A stretch of 64,000 nucleotides of DNA from contig CM066734.1 of assembly GCA_033961575.1 (NCBI GenBank), positions 85,892,501 to 85,956,500 on the forward strand, written 5' to 3'. Below, piece after piece: positions 60,753 through 64,000 of the stretch. The position numbers and the translations under genes were made by a program. Every line of letters begins with the position of its first letter. Positions within the stretch are counted from its first letter, which is position 1. The notes under the pieces were generated by a model. That model searched no databases. It was not told the origin of the DNA and saw only the letters and a list, made by a program, of their open reading frames with translations. The DNA comes from Aselliscus stoliczkanus (taxonomy: Eukaryota; Chordata; Mammalia; Chiroptera; Hipposideridae).

Positions 60753-63552
60753 GTATTTTCTTGGCACTTTTTTTTTTCAAGTGACTTCTTTTTAACGTTT
60801 TGTAGAGAATGTGATAAAAAGAACACTGGAAAATTTTAAAATATATATTTTATTATTAATAACCAACTCTTAGCATGATGCTGTGAAATGGAAGTGATGG
60901 ATAGATGTATCAACAAATAATTGCCTTTTAAAAAAGAGGAAGTGAAGCAAATGAGAGAAAGAAAAGTTGTCTTTAGTTACTGTCCTGAATGTGAAACACG
61001 ACACAATTTCTGCTTGATTCCTGCCTGGTTCCCAATAACTTAAGTGTGTCCAAAGACAATTTGTCACCATTTTGGCAATATATTTTGATCTGTGACTATG
61101 AACTTTGCAGCCAAATAAATTATGGCTACAAGATGAAACTGTAATTCATGTCCCCTCATCTTTGGAAATATCTTTTTTTCTTGTTTGTTTTAGGGTTTTT
61201 TTTGCTGTTGTAGCATAAGCTACTTCTCCTAATCACTTCTACTTAATTTTTGTTGTTGATGGTGATGATAGGTTTTCTTTCCTATTTTATTATTATTATT
61301 AGAATAGCGTCTGGTTGCGGTAGAGCCTCAGCATTTTCCAAACCTGTTTGAGCTCTTAGAGGTGAACTTGGAAAGCATGTTCCCTCCCAAGACCTGTGTG
61401 CTCGGTGGTTATGACTCTGACACAAACCACATACTGCCCTCTGCTGTGGAGTTCAGTGATATATGACATAGGATGGAGGAAACACCATATCTTGCTCTCA
61501 GAGCCAGGCAAATAAAAGATCAAGTCAAATATTTTGCTTCTGATTATGAAGCATAGTAATATTTAAGTATTCTTCATTTTACCAATAATTTTAAATTTAA
61601 AAAAATTTACTTAAAATATTTTTGCTCGTTTGAGTTTTTGAATATCTATCAATTTGCAAAACAAAATCAGTGGGGGTTTTAGAATAATTTTTACGACTTC
61701 GTGTCTTCTGAGCCTTTGAGCAAAGAGAAATATCTTCATTAGAAGATCATACTGCAAAAAAATTAAACTATGGTTTCTCTCAGTGACTAAGTTCATAACA
61801 GTAGGAATGCTAGCAGTTTCTTAATCGGGAACTGCAGGTAAAATTCTCCAAGTTACAGGTAATAATGATGGAAAAAGCTATTGAATATATCATCGGTATA
61901 GTTTTCTTTTGCTTTCTTGATGAGGAACTTTAGTTTTTCCTTGCTTTTCATTTAACTTACAAATCTGAATCCAGTATCTTAGGAAATTTTTTGTATAAAG
62001 TCATAACTAATATTCTTCTTAAAGGAAAGATGAATCTCTGTAGTATACACTTTCTTTGGAAATGTCTTCTTTTGGTTCGCACATTTTCTAGCAAATCCTG
62101 GTTCAGGCTTGATTAATTGAACTTTAGTCTTGAAGTAGGAAGAAACTACTTCGAGAATCAAATTCTCACTGCTTTACAATTAATTATTAGAATGAGAAAT
62201 TAGATTCACTATACCCCATTCAACAAAGTGAATATGAATTTTAATGTAATATTGTGTATTCTCAACCTAAAGGAAGTTATATAACAGAGGATCTTGTTGG
62301 TGTCTTAGTACCTAAAGATTTAATATTTTCAATATAAAAACACATGCCTTTTTAGATCTGAACAAATAAGTAGGAGTCTCTTCAATTACTTAGTAAGGCA
62401 AATATGGTGCAACATGATAACTAAGGATGGGGAGATATTCATAACATAGTTATTCATAACAATGACAAAATCCCACTAATTCTGCTTGAGAAAAATTTAA
62501 AAATCAGCAATTAAAGTACACCAAAAAGGACTCAGTTACACAGTTTTATCCGTGTTATTCCCACTACATAAACCCCAAGGATGATATAAATATGTCTTTT
62601 GTACATCAGGGAATGAAGAGTAAGCATCCTGAAATATATACATTTTGCCACAACACAGCTTCCCAAAAGGAAGCTTCCCATAAAGAGGCTTCTGGACACT
62701 TGACCAAAAAAGTCCTGCCAAGTGTGGTCACATGCATAGCATCAGAGCTAGATATCAAAACCCAGGTTTTTAAATTCCAACACCAAGACTTTTCCCATTA
62801 TTTCATAATGTCTCTTAACTGAGTAAAATTCCTAATTAATATTTGAAAGTATTATCTTAACTATGTTAAGCCTGAGTTGTTTCTGGCTTTTTGTGTATAG
62901 GTCATAATAATACCTCTTCTGAAATGAATTAGAGAAAATGTTTCCTTTTTAATTATCTACTCATGGCAGTCCCTATAAGAGGAAGGAGGAATTCTCATCT
63001 CACTGTCCTCTGGGAGAAGAGAAGAGAAATCAAGTTCATTACCTCGCAATTATAAATCCCAAACTTCCTAAGCGCTGACTTCACAGGAGTAAGGGGGAGA
63101 ATGAAAAAACTGCGTGAAGGGCCGGCAGAGTGGCGCAGTAGTTAAGAGCTGGCTTGCGACGCGATTCGGATCCCACATGTGAGGGCCAGTGACACTGCCC
63201 TCAAAAAACAAACAAACAAAAAACTGCGTGAGATCTTTTACGCGTACTAGCATTCAGGCTGACCTTTGGGAAGCCTTGCTCAAGACAGCCTGCTAAGACT
63301 AGACTCAGTGCTGCCACCTTTTGGCAAACTTGTATGTATACCTTATTATGGAGCTTCTAAAGAATGGAGCCATCCATTTACCTCCACCCCCTCAACCTTT
63401 GTGAATAACCTGCCAAGGGAATCAATCAATAATTCCATGGACACGGCACCCCAAGAACAGTCTTAAAATTAAAGGTCTCTTTATACATGTTACAAACCTA
63501 CCATAAAAATGTGACCCACTTAATCTGTTCCTATTGTTTCTCCTTTTCCTAG
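60753..63552 (+). other. EPGN: EPGN intron 2, about 2.8 kb
   Basis: Phase-1 intron from GTATTT to CTAG at 63552. It contains one young SINE (63118-63217). The remainder is AT-rich sequence in which I recognise no other gene or repeat. Confidence 0.85.
63118..63217 (+). mobile_element. tRNA-derived SINE, short family, small deletion
   Basis: GGGCCGGCAGAGTGGCGCAG head. The anticodon-arm region is shortened (GCTTGCGACGCGATTCGG), and the tail is of CAAACAAACAAA type. A perfect 14 bp target-site duplication, AAAAAACTGCGTGA, lies at 63104-63117 and 63218-63231. It is inside EPGN intron 2. Confidence 0.92.
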
Positions 63553-63673
63553 CTGACTACACGGAAGGACCTATAGCCTTGAAGTTCTTACATCCTTGCC
63601 TGGAAGAGCACAATAATTACTGCATCAACGGTGTCTGTGCTTTCCATCATGAGTTGGAGATAGCCATCTGCAG
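63553..63673 (+). CDS. EPGN: EPGN exon 3 (first half of the EGF module)
   Basis: This 121 bp exon encodes the rest of an Ala codon, then [11 protein letters not shown], and then the EGF core [20 protein letters not shown] and EIAIC, ending with two bases of the following codon (AG|, phase 2) at the donor GTAATT. Four cysteines are visible with spacing C-7-C-4-C-10-C, as expected for cysteines 1-4 of an EGFR-ligand EGF repeat. The last two cysteines lie in the next exon, beyond the window. A phase-2 intron between cysteines 4 and 5 is characteristic of this ligand family. Compared with human EPGN recalled from memory, HHELEKAIC is HHELEIAIC here. The receptor-binding, transmembrane and cytoplasmic parts that follow are not in the window. 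Confidence 0.95.
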
Positions 63674-64000
63674 GTAATTGCAAAGAACTCTCCAGTCCTA
63701 GGGATGGGAGAAGGTGAATTTATGCCTCTGGTGTTTCACATAACATATTTCCACACACCTCTGTTTTATGGAGCAAAAAAGAGCATATGACTTGAATATG
63801 ACTCACCAATCCTCTTTGTATTTGAATATCTATGGAGTCTTTTTCTAAGCTACCTAATCCTCATTACTCAAAAATATGGTTCCCAGGTTAGCAGCGTCGT
63901 CTGTGTAACCTGGGAGCTTGTTAGGCATGCAGAAGATTGTGTTCCACCTCCAAACTACTGAATTCATATCAGCATTTTAACAATATGCAAAGATGATTCC
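63674..64000 (+). other. EPGN: EPGN intron 3 (start)
   Basis: The phase-2 intron begins with GTAATT. It contains a MER5-like fragment that runs to the window edge and is otherwise unassigned. Confidence 0.8.
63885..64000. mobile_element. MER5-like hAT-Charlie fragment, cut by window end
   Basis: TAACCTGGGAGCTTGTTAGG, TTCCACCTCCAAACTACTGA and ATCAGCATTTTAACAA fit the MER5 layout. The right end is outside the window. Confidence 0.6.

Noticed and set aside
1..64000. Prokaryotic-type or defence-type gene system
   Set aside because: All recognised coding sequence is spliced mammalian gene sequence. No operon structure, ribosome-binding sites or long bacterial ORFs are present.

Overview
This window is vertebrate nuclear DNA, almost certainly from a placental mammal. 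Coding sequence sits in short exons with GT-AG splice sites, separated by large AT-rich introns full of interspersed repeats (MIR, L2, L1, MER5-like, Tigger-like, mariner-like and tRNA-derived SINEs). Two plus-strand protein-coding genes are recognisable. The first is the 3' part of MTHFD2L (mitochondrial methylenetetrahydrofolate dehydrogenase/cyclohydrolase 2-like). The second is the 5' part of EPGN (epigen, an EGF-receptor ligand). The order MTHFD2L then EPGN, head to tail, matches the known mammalian arrangement next to the EREG/AREG cluster.

Layout: 1-330 is the 3' end of a BTF3 processed pseudogene. Everything up to 53,369 lies in MTHFD2L. Its exons here are 5,113-5,205, 34,897-35,022 and 53,257-53,369 (stop codon), separated by introns of about 29.7 kb and 18.2 kb. 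A 3' UTR with several AATAAA signals follows. A roughly 6.3 kb intergenic stretch holds more repeats. EPGN follows with exon 1 at 60,031-60,076 (start codon), exon 2 at 60,666-60,752 and exon 3 at 63,553-63,673 (first four cysteines of the EGF module). The rest of EPGN is beyond the window.

The lineage signal is in the repeats. A short tRNA-derived SINE family (about 110-140 bp, beginning GGGCCGGCCGAGTGG, with an A-rich tail) occurs at least nine times, several copies with perfect 14-17 bp target-site duplications. A long composite relative at 29,143-29,785 carries three tandem units of about 129 bp. Three related internally deleted mariner elements keep the end of the transposase frame, and an 82 bp palindromic mariner-like miniature element is also present. 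From memory this repertoire fits a bat, perhaps of the horseshoe/leaf-nosed group, but that assignment is inference and the species cannot be fixed from the window alone.

No CRISPR array, operon, prokaryotic system, functional RNA gene or intact mobile-element ORF was found. The most unusual items are the composite SINE, the mariner derivatives and a small CpG-rich patch near 20,000.
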